Source: Pseudomonadota bacterium
GTDB lineage: Bacteria; Myxococcota; Polyangia; Polyangiales; Polyangiaceae
Direction of reading: 5' to 3'
DNA: 14,681 bases
Assembly: GCA_023419055.1 (NCBI GenBank)
Contig: JAEZYO010000006.1
Coordinates: 1-14,681 of the forward strand
Shown in pieces: positions 14,652 through 14,681 of the stretch (the stretch's first letter is position 1; the number at the start of each line of letters is the position of its first letter). The notes under the pieces are model-generated. The model ran no database searches. It was not told where the DNA came from and saw only the letters and a list, made by a program, of their open reading frames with translations. Both the position numbers and the translations under genes were made by a program.

Positions 14652-14681
14652 GTGCGGCCGAGGAGGGCGACGCGGAGGGGT

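Overview
The window is about 14.7 kb of very GC-rich, gene-dense DNA with a strongly G/C-biased third codon position. Several traits suggest a myxobacterium of the Polyangia type (phylum Myxococcota): a long proline-rich disordered extension with repeated SVPP motifs, a small cysteine-rich lipoprotein, a bacterial alkyl-DHAP-synthase-like flavoprotein, and many short strand-alternating gene pairs. This is inference from protein style; there is no rRNA or other taxonomic marker. I see no tRNA, rRNA, CRISPR array, insertion sequence, prophage gene or replication origin. It reads as ordinary chromosome, and I found no obvious defence or mobile system.

Layout, left to right. (1) Plus strand, 7-1386: a HAD-IB phosphatase and a class I SAM methyltransferase, joined TGA-ATG. 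(2) Minus strand, 1399-4262: an ADPS-like FAD oxidoreductase followed by a mercaptopyruvate/thiosulfate sulfurtransferase, with a 13-bp tandem duplication at their junction. (3) Plus strand, 4309-6405: a cysteine-rich lipoprotein, an APH-fold kinase and a CysC-like P-loop kinase; the two kinases share an ATGA overlap. (4) Minus strand, 6383-9288: phosphatidylserine decarboxylase followed, with an ATGA overlap, by a methyltransferase carrying about 445 residues of disordered N-terminus. (5) Minus strand, 9353-13821: a membrane-anchored coiled-coil DUF4175-type protein followed, with an ATGA overlap, by an exported HExxH metallopeptidase-like protein. (6) Plus strand, 13830-14651: an all-helical HEAT/LRV-like repeat protein. 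The last 30 bases show nothing recognisable, and no gene-free stretch exceeds about 100 bases.

Functional picture. Phosphatidylserine decarboxylase makes phosphatidylethanolamine. The ADPS-like enzyme would form ether bonds in lipids if it is a true alkylglycerone-phosphate synthase. The HAD-IB protein has the general shape of the family that includes phosphatidylglycerophosphatase C. A loose lipid theme is therefore possible, but these genes sit in separate transcription units. The most unusual items are the degenerate second FAD-domain half at the C-terminus of the ADPS-like protein, the coupled pair of small-molecule kinases in which the CysC homologue has lost its APS-site signature, and the membrane coiled-coil/metallopeptidase pair of unknown role.
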